Assembly (NCBI GenBank): GCA_014706295.1
Contig: JACSVZ010000002.1
Location: 21,362,757-21,426,756, forward strand
Length of the DNA stretch: 64,000 nucleotides
Direction of reading: 5' to 3'
From: Lycocorax pyrrhopterus obiensis
Taxonomy: Eukaryota > Chordata > Aves > Passeriformes > Paradisaeidae
The notes under the pieces were generated by a model, which saw only the letters and a list, made by a program, of their open reading frames with translations, did not search any database and had not been told where the DNA came from. The position numbers and the translations under genes were made by a program. Positions 22,901 through 37,900 of the stretch are shown here, piece after piece (positions within the stretch are counted from its first letter, which is position 1; the number at the start of each line of letters is the position of its first letter).

Positions 22901-25900
22901 ATTTATTCTCACTGATATTTAAAAGATACCATTGAAGTAAGCAATAACAAAAGTCAATTTGAAGATATTATGTAATTGATAGAAAAAAGGCTCCCTATCT
23001 ACTTTTAAGTGGTACTGATCTCTAAGAATTTTCGTGACACTCATGTCTCTGCATGTAAGGCAGGTTTTTCTTCACATAGTTATAGAAAAGATTCAGTGGA
23101 ATTTGAAAGCTAAGACATGTCCTTGCACTGTTGCCCATAGATCTGAAATTAAACTCCCTGATGCAATCCAGAAGTCTTTCTTTACTGTTACAATAGTACT
23201 ATCTCACAGGTTTACTAAAGCTCCAAGAGGTGCTTTACTGCATGTTTAGAAATCTGTTTTCCATATAAAGCTCAACCAGGACACACACATACAGTACAAT
23301 AATGAAGACCTAAATTGTGTTCATAACTATTAGGGCAAAACACCATAGTACCTGCTGGATTTTTCAGATAAAGTAGTAAGTATTAATGATTTAGAAGCTC
23401 ATTTTTGGAGAAGAAGGATCAATTTCTTATACATTCAGACCTACCATTAATTTAGTCATAATAATGTGATAAACAATTTTCTTTTTTCTACACAGTTTTA
23501 ATATCCTAATGTTAGAAAACTTGCATTTAGAGGATCCATTGAAAAGACAAATCTGATGGCCCTTGCATATTTTTTGAAAGAAATTGTTTATCAAGTTTTT
23601 TTGTTGTTTGTTTGTCTGTTTGTTTGTTTGTTTTAATGTGTAATTAATGTTTAAACAGGATACTCAGTGACTGCTGGGGAATTTACTGGGGATTCTGAAC
23701 AAGGTAAGAACCTATATACTTGAATGAAAACCATATGGCCGTGCACTTACTAAATTCTTAATTTTGGGTCTCTGCACAGGAACATACCTATTATACCTTT
23801 GAAACACTGGTGAGACTTAAGCTATCTGTACTCAATATTCTCAATTATTTCCTTAGACAGTGTAACATAACAGAATTAAACTAACACAAAAGTCTGAATT
23901 CCTTAAGGGATGGCTTTCTTGAGGGGCTGAACAGCTCTGTGGTCCAGACTCACAAAGCCAATAGAGACATAGTACATTTCCACAAGTAATCCCAGTTCTC
24001 CAGAACTGCTGCTGCTTAATCCCTCTGAAGTTAAAGTTGCCTGTCCTGCATTATGAAGAGTTCAAAAAATAAATAAAAAACCACACATTTTTGAGCCAAA
24101 CACTGTGATGCGTAGAAAGACGTACACCTGGTAAGGCAAGGCTATATTTTTTGCTTCTTTTTTAATGCATACTCAAGGTTTTATAATGGGTGATCTTTCA
24201 ATCAGTATGTCATGTGAATGACTGGCACAAAAATATTGCATAGTTAGCTGAATCGAGATTCATCCTGTGTCATGTTCAGGCCTTCATTAGTACTTCCATT
24301 TCCCCTTGACCAAACACATTCAATCAGAGGGAAATATATGATCCTAGTGAGGAACAGAGAAAGGCTAGGTCAGTACAAGCAGGTGGCTGAGGTGCTCTGT
24401 TGTCTGAAGTTCCTGCTGCTGTCTTCTGATGTGGATATCCTAATGAGGGAAAGTTTAGACTGTAAGACTGCAGGCTGGGACTTAGCTTTTTCCTTCTTTT
24501 TTTTTTTTACTCATTTGCTCTACTAGTTGTTTAGGATTTCACCACTGAGAAAAATTACTCCTAGAAGGCAGCTAGGTCTAATGTTTGATGTTCTTATTCA
24601 GTGGATCCCTCCAATGCCACTCACAGAAATTTTCTTGTAATGCAGACTGTGCAGAACTTGTCAAGGATTTACATGGCATCAAGCGAAATAATGGATGAGA
24701 CAAATTGTTGGTAGGCAAAAAGAAAAGAAGTATTTGTAAGAACAGTTCTATTTAGTTTCTGTGCTCTAGTATGCAATGCCATAACTAATTCTGGCTCCAT
24801 CAATCCACAGCTGTCAGGTAGCAAGCTGAATTGTACCAAGAATTTTATTATATTGTGCTATGCTAAGCAATGCTAAACTGAAAGAGATCCATGGATGGGA
24901 GTATTCAAAAGTCAGAGTCTAACGTTTTGTGCAAATAAATGCACTGAATGAATGCTGTAGTCTTATGAAATAATGGCTTGAAGTGATTTACAGGTCTTTC
25001 TGATACAGATGACAAACCAAAATCCTAAGGGCTTTGACATATATATATCAAGGAAGGTTTAAGTGGCGGGGAATACATGTTGCATGCACCATTCAGATTG
25101 CAAAGCCAGTTCACTGTTGATCATTTATCCTTTCAGAGCTGGTTGCTGGAGTCCCAAGGGGAGCACAGAACTTTGGCTATGTATGTACCTTCATTTTTTA
25201 TAATGAGAACTCAATTAAGCTATTTGTAAGGTTAAATGCTACATTATATTTTCTGTCTCTTTCATACAAAACTTTCAAATCAGAGAAAACTGCCACTGAC
25301 TTTCAGGCTATCTGGGTGGGTTGAAATGCCTTAGTGGTTTGGGTTTTGAATGGTAAGCACTTAGTCCCTTCTGAAGTCTGTTTTCAATAGGCAGTCACAA
25401 TTACAATTACATGCTCTGAGTCTGCCTAGTATCCCTGTACCCACCGAGTGTTATCAGACCTAAGCTCACTCACAGGTTAGCATATTTTTGTGCAGTGCTG
25501 TGTCCATGGTGCAGAGGAGTCCAAGTTCAGATTATTCATACCCAGTGTTTACTTTCAGTACTGTAAGTGTGTACACTGAAATCCAGATGCAAAGAGTCAT
25601 GATACGCAGTTAGAAGTGAGGGAGAAAACAATGTATGTTTGTGGATACAGCTTTTAACTTGTAGGAAAAAAGTTCCACAACTAACCTGATTGGGAAAAGA
25701 GATCCCAGCCACATTCTCTAGTTTTGTGGACCCCAAATTCCTTGTGTCTCTGGAACTTGTTTTTGAAATTTTTTAGGGAAAAGGTGTGTATGTATATATA
25801 TTTATATATGTATGTATATACTTCTTTATGTTTTAAGTTCATGTTTTCATGCCTAGTCACTGATTAGCTGATAGTCTATGATTTGCTGCTGTTCAGTGTC

Positions 25901-28900
25901 CAGCAAGGAAGGGAAATACTTTTCCTTATTTTTTTCATGGGGAACCTGAGAGTCATGAAATCTTAGCAATTTATTCGAGATCATACAGGAAAACTGTGGC
26001 GAGACAGAAAAATAATTGTTTTTTTCTTGGCCTCTTGAACCGTCTTTCAGTGTGTCAAATTCTTTTGCAGTGATGTCATGCTGTAGCATCTCCATGTGTG
26101 CTTGAAACTTTCCTTATTTTTCTGTTACCAGGTCTCAATTATTAATTCTTCTGACTTGACCTTTATCCAGAATTTCACTGGTGAGCAGGTAATGTCAAGC
26201 AACTATGTGATGAAATATTGTATCTCTAGAGCATCTAGTTTCATTAACATAGTTTCAAGAATATATAAAATATTCTTTTGTATTAATGACCATAAAAACA
26301 AAGAGGATTATCAGTAAAAAAACTTTACACATGATATCAGATATGAAAGCCTATCTGTTGTTTTTTATTTTCAGATGGCGTCTTATTTTGGGTACACAGT
26401 TGCAGTATCTGATGTTAACAATGATGGGTAGGTTACCAAATATATTCGGCTCCGCTGAACACTAATAGAAGCAATGCCTGATATTTATTGATAAATGTAG
26501 GTTCTCAGGTGCTTCGTACCTCAAAATGCTTTTCTTGGCTTCTCTGCTTTTCTAATTTTAATTGGTCACATAGGCTTCTCTTTGTGCAGTCACAGTGGCA
26601 TGAGTATTTGCAGGCCTAGTTTGGGTGAGTTTATGCTACCAAATATTTATTCAAAGCAGTGTGTCAGAGGAGTGTCCAGAGTCCTAGGAAAGAGATCTAG
26701 GTAGAAAAACAGTGAATAAACAGCACTAGCTACCACTGGGAAGAGGTAGGTGGAAGTCAGAAGTTAATTCTCCCATTCTCACATACAGGTAAGTCTTCTC
26801 ATCCATAGCTTCACTTCTCAATTTTAATAGCCTTCCAATGTCATCAGCTCTTCTTTCTTCATTCCAGCACCTGCTGGCTGGCCATCCATTTTTATCACCC
26901 GAGGGCCGCAAGTGTCTATGTCCAATAGTTGTTATGGCAGGCATTGTGTGTGTCCAAGGGAGAATGATGCTCTGCTCCCAGGGTCATGATACTTGGGGAT
27001 CATATCCCTAAAATACTTGGGGGTTTCACGCTCTGTTGAACAAAACACTTAACTTTCAAGTCATGTAAAGTCTGATTAAATATTTTAGAAGAAGAGGACT
27101 TTAGTCAGAGAATATTGATAGTAGCTGTCTAGCAAGGACATAAAAATCCCTGAATCTCGCAGGCTTGGAAGTCTGCACAAAGATGAGCCAGGATGATATT
27201 TAGAGATCCAGTGTACTCTTGCTTATTGCAAAATGTCTCAGGTGTGTCTACTTTGTATTTTTTTCTTGTAATAATTTCTTATTAGGTGCTTAAACATAGT
27301 GCATGAAATAATTTTTCTGAGCAAAGTCATTGTTTCTTATCAGTGACTAGTGACTCTTTAAAGATTGAGGAATACAAGAGAAGAGAAAAGTAACAAGGTG
27401 GTAATGTGTTAATTGTGGTTACAAAACAAAACAACAACAACAAAACAGAAGCTTCAACAGTTTCCATGGTGGGTTCATAGTATTCAAATCTTTCCAAGTT
27501 TCTGAGATCAAATGTTGTCATAGTATCACAGCTTTTGAAAATTTCTGTTTTTATGATATACAGAATCAGAATTAGTTTAGTTCTACTGATGTATTACAAA
27601 TGTGAAAGGGTGGAGAAACATTAATCTATGGTGTAATAGACACTCATTAGACTTTCAGGGAACTTATTATTTAACTTCTCACTGAACCAAACTATTTCCT
27701 GTGCAGGTTATTTCCTGTTAACCATAGGGTTACTTGGCAGGTCTCATATATTCTGTGTACCTCTAAAACCACTGTTTATGTCAATAATATAATCAAACTG
27801 CTGTTGAGGCCTGTGTGGTCTCCCAGTCTATATCTTAAAAGAAATCTAAAGACTCTTCCTGAGATCCAAACATCCCACAGAAAACAAAACACAAAAAGCT
27901 CTACTTGATAAACATGTCTGATTAGATATGTAGTCTGTCTTTGCTGGTTTGCATATATAGTCAATAGAAATATTTATCTGAAAGGAAGAGTAAAAGAGAG
28001 GAAAAAAAGCAATAGGGAAATGAACACTTCAGATTCACTTAGGCATTTTATTCAGATAAAGATAAGGAGGTGGTGATGGCCTTATCAGTATGAGAAACCT
28101 GATTAAGTTATTTGCTGAAAAAATTAATACAAGATTATTAGGAATGGTGCTTTGCTGTAATAAGACTCATGATATGGCTCAAAGATTAGGCTCATTTTAG
28201 GAAAAAAGTTCTGTAGACCTGGCCCAGCAGTTCTGTGGGTATTCCAAAGTGACTTGTGCAGTTTTATCTGCAAAACTTTACAATCCACATCAGGATTGTA
28301 GGCAGAACAGGGAAACTGAGGATATGGTTTTAACTACCCTTTAGTTGCCCATTGCTAATAATAAGAAATCCACAATGAAGCTTAACAAATCAAGCTTTGC
28401 CATCAACTTCCAGGCTACATTCCTAGTAAAGAGAGAAAAAGAGAACACTTTCAATTTAGGCTGAAAACAGTCCAGTAAAAATAGTGAAATAAACTGTTTA
28501 CTAGGTTTTTTATTTGGCCTATATCAAAGCTTTCCTTAGTCATACTTTGACCTCTTGACATTTCCCATATTCCTGCTTTTTATTACTCTGCAGGATACAA
28601 AGGAATGGCACATAGTCTCAGCAGGTGGTCAGCTTTGTGCTTTTTAAAGATTTTTTTTTTTATATCAGAAGGGAAGTTATACTGATTGGTTACTTTTCTG
28701 TGTTGGAGCAAAAATTAAAATATAATTTATGTTAACTCTAGCATCTTAGTGCAGTAATGAAATCTAATGAACCAGTTCAAAGTACTGGTATGAACTGAAC
28801 TGCATTTCATGGTTTAATATTACTGTCCAGGGACGTTTGCTTTTATTTACTCTTATGGCTTTTTAGAAGCAATCACGTCGAACTGAATTTGACTCAGAAT

Positions 28901-31900
28901 TCTCAATTTTGTAAATACAAACTCCTACAATTTAAAAGACCATTTGAAATATCCTCCTTCACCAACAAAAATGCATGATACTAATCACATAGGTACTTAG
29001 AACCCAACAAGTACACACCCCTACCACACCCCCTTGACTGCTTGTTGCCTAAATAATTAAATTGTAGATGCTGGGAGGCAAAACTGAGTATAAAGTATGG
29101 TAAGCAGCAATTGTTTGCTTATTTTACCCACTTGAAGAGGAACCAGAAAAAAGTAAATGGGGATCAGAGAGAGTTGGGTAGCTGAGAAATCCTTCCTTTC
29201 TAGCTATAGTATGCTGCTGTGACAGCACAAAAAACCCGAAGTCTAATCCCTAACCTCTATATTTGCCTAAGGGAGAGCTCCCTCTTGCAGAGGACTTGCT
29301 GAAGCAGTGTGCTTTGACCTACAGAACTCAGCTCTGAAAGAGAAGGGGAAAAATTTCAGAGGGTGAGGAGGGGAAGGCCTTGGTGGGGGCTGTACATGTG
29401 AAGACTTGGAGGGAAGGCAAACTAAGTGCTATGGGTGTTCCAGGTGGCTCTGCTGCCCGTAACCAGTTTAGAAATAGGTCAGTGTATTAGATGACTGCCT
29501 TTCTCCCACCTGTTCCTCAGCAAATCAGAAGATGAGCCATCTTAGCTACTGGGTTCTGGTCCCTGCTCCCTGGACTGTTGATGCATTTTGTACAGTCATT
29601 GTCATTTATTTTAGCAAAGTTGAAATTTTACCAGAAAAATAACCCAGCACTGTGCCCTTCTAGCTGAGATGCTGTGCTCCCTGCTGAACAATCTCCAGCT
29701 CCTGTCTGCTTGCTTTCTGTCTCACCTGGTCAATCTTGTGTTCTGGGTTAGGCTTCTGCTTAGAGAATTTTAGTACACAATAGATAGTCTGCCTCTCTCT
29801 TTTCAGCATTTTAGGCACTCTGGATATTGCTCTGCAGACCAGGGTTTTAAAGGTATCTGAGCATCTATTTATTTTACATCAGTGTACTGGGAGCTTTCTG
29901 ACTCTGAACGATTTGGTTCTTTATCACCTCTAAAAATATCTTCCCTCAGTCTTAAAATTGCTCATTTGTGAAATATTCAAGGGAGCCAAGCTCATCTTTT
30001 ATTTCCTGGTTTCTTAACTCTACGGGGTCCCAATGTACTGAGAATATCTGGACTGTGAGGTACTAAAATAGTAATTGATGATAGTGCTACTGTGTAATGC
30101 TTTTAGTACATGGCATATGTAAAATAACTTATTTTTAAAAGAGCATTCATAATTTGTTTTGTTGTTGCTATTGTTTCATGGCAACCATTTCAGCTGATAC
30201 TCTGTCCCAACCACAAACATTTTCCATTAGTAGAGGAGGACTTTTGATGTTTAGTGTGAAAGGAAGATCCCACCTTTGATGTCAAGTCAGCATCTGCTTC
30301 CTTCCTTTTTTAGTTATTTGTGCCATAGGGTAAAATCTAACATAAAAAATAGGACAGCTATAACAATCTGACATGACATTTGGAATTACACTTTCCTTTA
30401 TGGAAACATACTATAAAACTTAGTAGAAAAATAACATTCCTAGAAGTATTTTGTCACAACTTATAGAATATGTAATTAATTTTTTTTCTAGATGAAATAT
30501 TCTGTGCTAAATTCTATGCTATATATCTTAGAATCATAGTATATATCTATGGTAAAATAGTAACTGAGGTACTGCTGAATCATACAGATGTTTTTTTCTG
30601 TAAGGATTGGGAAAAACAATGTAGTGCAATTTTACTATTTGGTTTGCTAATGGATAAACCCTCATGTTGGAAATATGATGAATTGAGAATAGAAAGTTTT
30701 CAATGAGTTTTCCAAAGTTTGAAAAAACTTTCACATTAGAGCAAGAGAATATGTTTTCCAAATGAAATATTGTGGGATCAAGTAGTCCTAGTTATTTGCA
30801 GTAACAGTCTTCCTTAATACAGATGATCAATGTCCACTGAATATAATGCACATTGTTTTATTATATGGCCTTGAGCAACCTTCAGCAGTTAATCTGATAC
30901 TATCGTTTCATGTCTCAGAATAATCCATTAAGAATACTTCTGCTTGTTTTGAGTCTGTCAATCACACTTGTTTTTATTCTTCATGATTTATAAAAGGGTC
31001 TTTTTATTCCCTCTAAATAAATGTTAGCAACATGTTTTGAAATATGACTATTTAGATCAACAACATGCAAAATATGCTTTGATTAGTCTGTGTTCTTTTA
31101 CTGTTTCATCTTGGAGTAGCATAATGGACAGAAAGTCTTTTCCCTCTAAGCATCTTATTTTTGTGATTTGATGATGTCCTTTCTCTTTAATACTCTGTAC
31201 AGAAAATTATATGAGCATTGCAGCTACCTGTGTACCTAATATTGAACAGAAGTGTTTTCAGAAACAGAGCTTTGGCTTTGTCTCCCAGCTTCTATTTGAA
31301 GAAGTGATGAGGCATTCTCTATTAATTGATGCTCTACTTGTGTTTCATGTATGTTACTCAAAAGTCTGCTGTAAAGTGGCAGGGTTTTTTTCTTTTGGTC
31401 ACTTACTGATGTATAAGTTGCAAAAACTAGATTTTATACTAAAATTTGTCTCTCACTAGCACTGTTAGCAGAACAGATCTACAGAATTTGTTCTAGTAAC
31501 ACAGATTCCCTCTTAGTTTGATTCCTGACTTCAGCATCATTAATTGCAAAGTGTAAGTTTTCAGTGTCTATTGTGGGCATAAATTGAAGTGCAAGAAATT
31601 CCATTTAAACCTAGAAAGAAACGTTTTTGCTGTGATGATGATCAGACACTGGAAGCAGTTGCCCAGAGAGGTTGTGGAGTCTCCATGCATGAAGATGTTC
31701 GAAACTGGACTGGGTATAGCTGTGGACAGCCTTCCCTAATTGACCGTGCTTTGACCAAGTGTTTGGGCTAGGACTCCAGAAGTGCCTTCTTACCTCAGTT
31801 AGTCTGACTGTATGATAATTATCAGCTTCCTGTTTAGCAGATGTATAAACTGTGTTGTTTACACTCAATATCTCAGTGACACTGTTTTTTGTTTGACTGT

Positions 31901-34900
31901 TCCAGTTTAGATGATATCTTAGTTGGTGCCCCTCTTTTTATGGAACGAGAATTTGAGAGCAAGCCTAAAGAAGTTGGGCAAGTTTATCTGTACCTGCAAG
32001 AAAGTGCATTCCTCTTCCAAGATGCACAAATTCTGACAGGCACTGAAGTGTTTGGTAGATTTGGCAGTGCAATCACACACCTTGGAGATCTCAATCAAGA
32101 CGGATATAATGGTAATTTGTATGTAATGTAGTGTATCTCTGTTTAACATTGAAATTAAAAATGCCTGAACAGCAAATATCAAGTGTCTGTGCAGTGCTGG
32201 AAAAGGCCTTTTAACAGGTAACCGCCTTTGAAATTCATGAGAATTTACACTAATGCTAGTGAAACTGATATTGAGACCCAAATCATGAAAAGCTGACTGA
32301 TAAGTCATATTGACTACTGTGTGATTTTTTTACTAAATATTAGTGTGTTTATTTGAATAAAAATATATTTTGTTTTATAACTATCATTTCATTACTTAGT
32401 TAAGAAGTTTCATTTTTTTGAAAGCAGAGTTCTTCTCTCCTCAAATGCTTGGAAGAGTTTGATAATTGAATGAGGCTCAGTACATGGAGCATTTTGTCAA
32501 CAATGAAAGAATTGGGCAAGTACAGAAGTACTATTTTGGAATCAGCCTTCCACTGGTACTTAAGTACTAAAAGACACAGGTGCATAATGGGTTCTTTCTC
32601 AAGTGCTTATAGCACATGCACACAACAAAATGTTCATGTAAGTTAACTGGCAGCCTACATTCAAGAAAACAGTACAACTAAACTAACTGCTTGATTACCT
32701 GAGATAGCTAGAATACCTTGAGCACCGTGAGCTCCTAGACATGGTCAGTGGCACCTTGGTTTTCCCTGCATGCATTTCCTTACTTCTTATTTCCGTTGTT
32801 AGGGATCTTCAAAGCAGGTATCTCTGCATCCAAAACCCCAAGAACTTTCTCCTGGAGGAGCTGTTTTGCACAGTAGCCTTTAGAATAGATGTCCCACTGA
32901 GTGGACTTTGCTCCTCCTTCACCTGAGGGCTATTTTTCACAATGTTCTAGCCGCTAGATTCTAGGGCAATGTCCTCATTTTGTGGCTGCCGTGCAAGGGA
33001 TCAGTCATATCAGGAGTCATAGAATTGCACTGGGGTTCAGAGTGCACAAAATAGGAATACCACCCTGTGGGTAGAAGCCATTGGATTGTTACTGCTGAGA
33101 GTACCCTCACTGGCTTGTCCTGGAATCCCACCATGGAGTTCAGCGCAGCTGAACCTCATGGTAGAGAATTCCTGTTTCCTATCAGTGTGCAACAGCAGAT
33201 ACCCTCAGCTACTCTGGGCAAGCAGTGTTGGTCTCCCTTCTCTCCAGAATTCAGATGAGGCAGGCAGGAGACATTTCTGCTTTTCTCTGTCACTGTAGAA
33301 AGACTAAGAAGACTGTAGAGCCAAAGTCTTCTGCATCATAACCGAATATGAGCTTTGGTGCACGTCTGCCTTTAGAGTGAAGCTGCAGAGTCCAGGTGCT
33401 CAATGCAAGTTTAAGAAAGAAGTCCAGCTCCAGCTCCTAGATCAGAACCCAAAAATGAGAGCTATAGATAACATATCCTCTACTGTTTCCTATTGGCTAG
33501 CTCAGCTAGTGCAGCTGTTGAATCTCAATCTAGACATGCCTGTCTCCACATCCCATGCACAGAAACGAAGAAGAGCACTATGGGTTCTGCTTCTTGGATA
33601 TGGCACCTCATTTTTAAGGATTGAAGTGTTTAATTCCTTAGTGCCTAAGACCTCCTGTGAAATTCCTGACTCGGTACTATTCCTATTTCTCAATAAGATG
33701 ATGAATTGGTTTAGATGAAAACATGATATTCCATTGTTCTCTTTTGCATTCTAAAGCATTGGATGTTTGAGGGGTTGAAGTTTTTTGTCTATGTAGAATA
33801 TGTTATCTGGAAAAAGAAAATTAGTTTTATCTAACAGCTGCTCCTTATTAACTAGGTGATAGAGGAAATCAAGGGAAATTTGTGGCTGTTTAAAAATATG
33901 AAAGTAGAAGCAGGCATGCATTAGATCTTGGTTTATTAAAGCTAATTAACTGCCCTGGAAATATGTAGAGGAATCCAGTGTGGACTGGCTATTTAGTGTA
34001 ATTCAATAACCTCTTAACAGGATTATTTTATAAGCTTTTGTCATGAAAGTTTGACACAGAAAAGACACTGCAAACATTTTGTATATTTGCCTTTAAACTA
34101 GAATACATACAGAAGTAAAGAATGTTGATGTTCTTGCATGTTTGTAGCAGAAACCATTTGTGTCTGTTTTCCTGCAGGGAATTAATTTATAATTATGTCC
34201 ATTCTTTTTATTATTTTTTTTTCTTGCACTGCAGACATTGCTATTGGTGCACCATTTGCAGGAGAAGACAGACAAGGGAAAGTGCTCATTTACAATGGAC
34301 ACAGTAATGGGTTAAACCCTAACCCTTCCCAGGTTCTCAGTGGAGCCTGGGCCTCACAGTCCATGCCTTCGGGATTTGGCTTCACTCTAAGAGGAGACTC
34401 AGATGTAGACAAGAATGATTACCCAGGTAAGATTTTTGCTTTAGAAAGGGAATTTCATACTTCCATTCTCTGGTAAATGCATCATGCCTAAACTGCTCCT
34501 TTTGGAAGGCAGAGGTCAGAATAAAGGATAGACATTTCTGGGCAGTTCTGGTTTGCTTTCCCGAGAGTTAAAATCAGACAAAACAAATACTCCCTTTCCT
34601 GTCAAAAGACATGATCAGAAAGTCAAGAAAGGGCTTAAATAGTTGTATTAACATAAAGCATGTGAAGTTTACAATAAAAAGCTTAACCCTTTCCCCCCAC
34701 TTCCAAAAATTGAATGGTCCCAGCTTATTGAACTTGTAAGGTCTCCTTCATCCTGGCATTCTTTCTTAATTAAAAACATGTTGCATTGTAGAAGAAGGGA
34801 TTGATCTCGTTGTGTTGCCAAGTTGTTTTTTGCTGACCAAAGAGACACTGAGCTATATATAGTTAATGGCTTTGATTGCATTACAGAAAAGCAGAGAGAA

Positions 34901-37900
34901 TGCAAATTGCTTAAAGCAGCTATTTTATTTGGGCCTTTTCATCCCTTTTATGTTTTCATTTTGCTATATGGAGTCTTCGTTTTTAGGTTAGCTTTGATTC
35001 TTCCTAATGAGTTTACCTGACATATATTCACATTTATCAAGTTTGTAGCATTAGTTAAGTTTCTCAGTGAAGTGTTTGTTTTTTAAAGAAAATTTTTCCT
35101 ACCATCTAAGTAGTCTGAATGTAAGTGTACTTGTATGTACTCTATCTCATCTGGAACCAAAGCTGTTCTGTTTCTCTTCATCACAATTCAGAAGCCTTAG
35201 CGAGGGTGTGCAGTAAAACATCATATTTTGTAATTGTGAAAGGTTCTTCCACAGTAAAATGCTAACAGTCTGTGCTTCCCTGACTTACTATGAAATCACT
35301 CTTGTTAGCCTGGGTTATTTCAAGGCTAGAGTTCTTAAAAGTTGTATTATTTCAAAGTGAAAATTGTAATTTTTCAAAGGGACAAAAATAAGATCTTTTA
35401 CTTTTTGTGATGGATTGTAAAAACCTTGAAAGAGGTGTCTTTCCAAAAGCAGAAGGAAATTTCTGGGAAGGGGTGTTTACAATAGAAATTACAGTTTTAC
35501 AAACAGAAAAGCTGTAATACAGTGAGGCTATCATGAGACTAAAGTAAGAGGATTTTTAGCATTTGAGAGAAGAAAGGACTTTTAGACACTGTTCTGACTT
35601 TTTGTTTGCATATTGTTGATGTTGCTATTAATAGTCTTTCATTGTCCCTGACTAATGAGGTTCTCTTGGACAACAGAGCTCTTTATTAAAGTTTCAGCAT
35701 TTAAACATTTCCTAAGGCACTAACAAGGCCCCCAGCAAAACCAAAGAAAACAGGATATTGCATTCCTGACATTTCTAAGATTGAAAAGATAGAGGGAAGG
35801 GAGAGATTCTTTGACTCATATAGAGAAGAAAGTAGAGTAGAAGTCTCACTGCTGTATTAGCATACTTTATGTGGAGCATCTTTTAAGCTAAGTTGTGGAA
35901 AGTTTGAGTGACGAGTCTTGGTCTTTCTAAATGTGTACTGAGGAATTGTACTATAACTGTGAGTTCTCTGCTTGTCATTGTGGCCTCCACCATGCACCTT
36001 ACTTGCAGAATTTCACACTGCGTTATCAGGTCCCTATGTGTTAGATCATTTGGTTTTATTACAGGAATTACCTAATTAGAAAAAAGAAAACATAAGAAAC
36101 ACCACCCTGCGTTTACTGTAACTAGCTTTTCCCTCCATCCCTCAGTTGAATATCTTGATGAGCAGTCCACAGTACTGGTGAAAATCTCTCAGAAAATCAG
36201 AAGAAAAACTCCTTGCTCTCAGTCAACCACCTCTTCCTTAATTCATGAAGATTTGGAGCACCAAAACAGAGCTGTAAAAATAGTGCAAATATAGCACAGT
36301 GCTAGCACAAAAATAGAGTGCCTTCATATGGGAAAAAGGGGGAAAAAAAAGAAAGGAAATAATACAGGGAAATGCGAGCCTAGGACAAACACACTGGGCA
36401 ATGAAGTAAGTAATCCTTCTTGTGTCAAAGAGCTTTTCTTCTTCACCTCCTGACGGAAATGCTGAAGGGCTGCCCTTGTAAAAGGAGGAAACAAGGTACC
36501 GAAGTTGGAAGGATTAGGAAGGAAGTTTTATTTTAGAGAAACGGAGTCTTGCTGACTATAGAAGGTCTAGAAAATTAGCTTTTAATTCCATGCTTCCCAA
36601 ACTACTGTTCGTGCCTGTGATTCAAAGACGGTTGTGAAAGATTAGGAAAAAAAATCCAAAAATTTTAATTTAAGCTTTCTAATGTGTATTTTCTAAAAGC
36701 AACCATTTTATAAAAAAGAAAAATTTAATAAAAGCAGGTTATTCTGACTTATCACTCTCACAAGTTCTGTTCTCAGAAGTTCTGGACTGGGAGGTGAGAG
36801 ACAGCTGCAGGTATAAACATATATTGCCACTGTCTAAGGTGAGATTCTCACCTTAGAGCTGTAGCTGTAGCTCTTCCATGGCTAGAGTTCAAGTGTTCAG
36901 GACTGACTTGTATATCTATAACTGTGCTTTTTTAATTTACTCAAGCCCTTGTGCCTGACATTGTTCATGAGGCAGGCATGTCCATGCTAGGAAGTGGGAG
37001 GCTGAGACATGGGAGTTACTGTGCCATTTCATTTGTAATGCACTGTTTAGCATTTTCAGAGCTTTCAGAGGCTCAGCCCTCCTTTAAATCAGGCCATGTA
37101 TTAATGTTTTTGGAGCAGGTCACTGACCCAGAGCGCAGAAGATACCACCTCTTTGTATGGCTTCTTATCACAGACCACTGAGCTTCATCCTGGGATCGCT
37201 GTACTGACCCCAGGAACCAGTGCTCTTTGATTACAAGTTGGGTAATACAGTTCCTAAAACATGGGAGCGAATCACAATGAAATTTTTCTCCCATTGGAAA
37301 AAGGTTAAATCCTCTCATGTCTGGGAGTTCAGTTCAGGCTGAGGTCTATGTATTAGCCTTCTGGAGAAGAGCAGCCGTTTGGCACAGGATGTAATATCTT
37401 TCTCTCTTCATCCAAATGCCAGTATAAACTCAGGAACAGAGAAGGAAATAGGGAGCAGATGAAGACTCCCTAGTGCACAGTGCAGTTCAAATCCCTCAGC
37501 TTTCCTGTGGATGGAATGATTTCTTCTTTCTCCTCTTCCTGCAGCTCCTGGCCACCAAAGGGAGAGAATTTCCCCCACCCCCGACTTTCTGGTCTTCTTT
37601 AGGAAAGGCAGAGATTCTCTTGTACCCCATGACCCCAGTTGTGTAATAAATTTGGGAAAAAACTGATCATGGGCAGGTTTAATGGTGTAGTAGCAGAGCA
37701 GACAAGGAAAAACATAATACAGCCATACTCATATAGATGAAAGATCTGTCTAGCACCATAGCATGTTTCCAACAGTGGCCAGCAATAGATATCCCAAGAA
37801 TTGAACAGTTCTTGTGACATTTCCCAGAATATTCACCCAGCGCTAACCAACCAGAGTAACAAGGCAGCCCTGAGTCAGAGATGTCACCTCCAAAATTAGT

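Noticed and set aside
31589..31771. 60-codon open frame before exon 12
   Set aside because: It lies wholly in the CR1 remnant. It is not in the normal CR1 reading context, and exon 12 has its own clear acceptor.
33020..33040. CATAGAATTGCACTGG resembling a CR1 3' end
   Set aside because: Only a short match to the CATAGAAT motif with no continuing CR1 landmarks on either side.
33377..33718. 113-codon plus-strand open frame in intron 12
   Set aside because: No recognisable domain, and the frame is not phase-linked to flanking exons. Exons 12 and 13 join directly in a conserved calcium loop, leaving no room for an extra exon.
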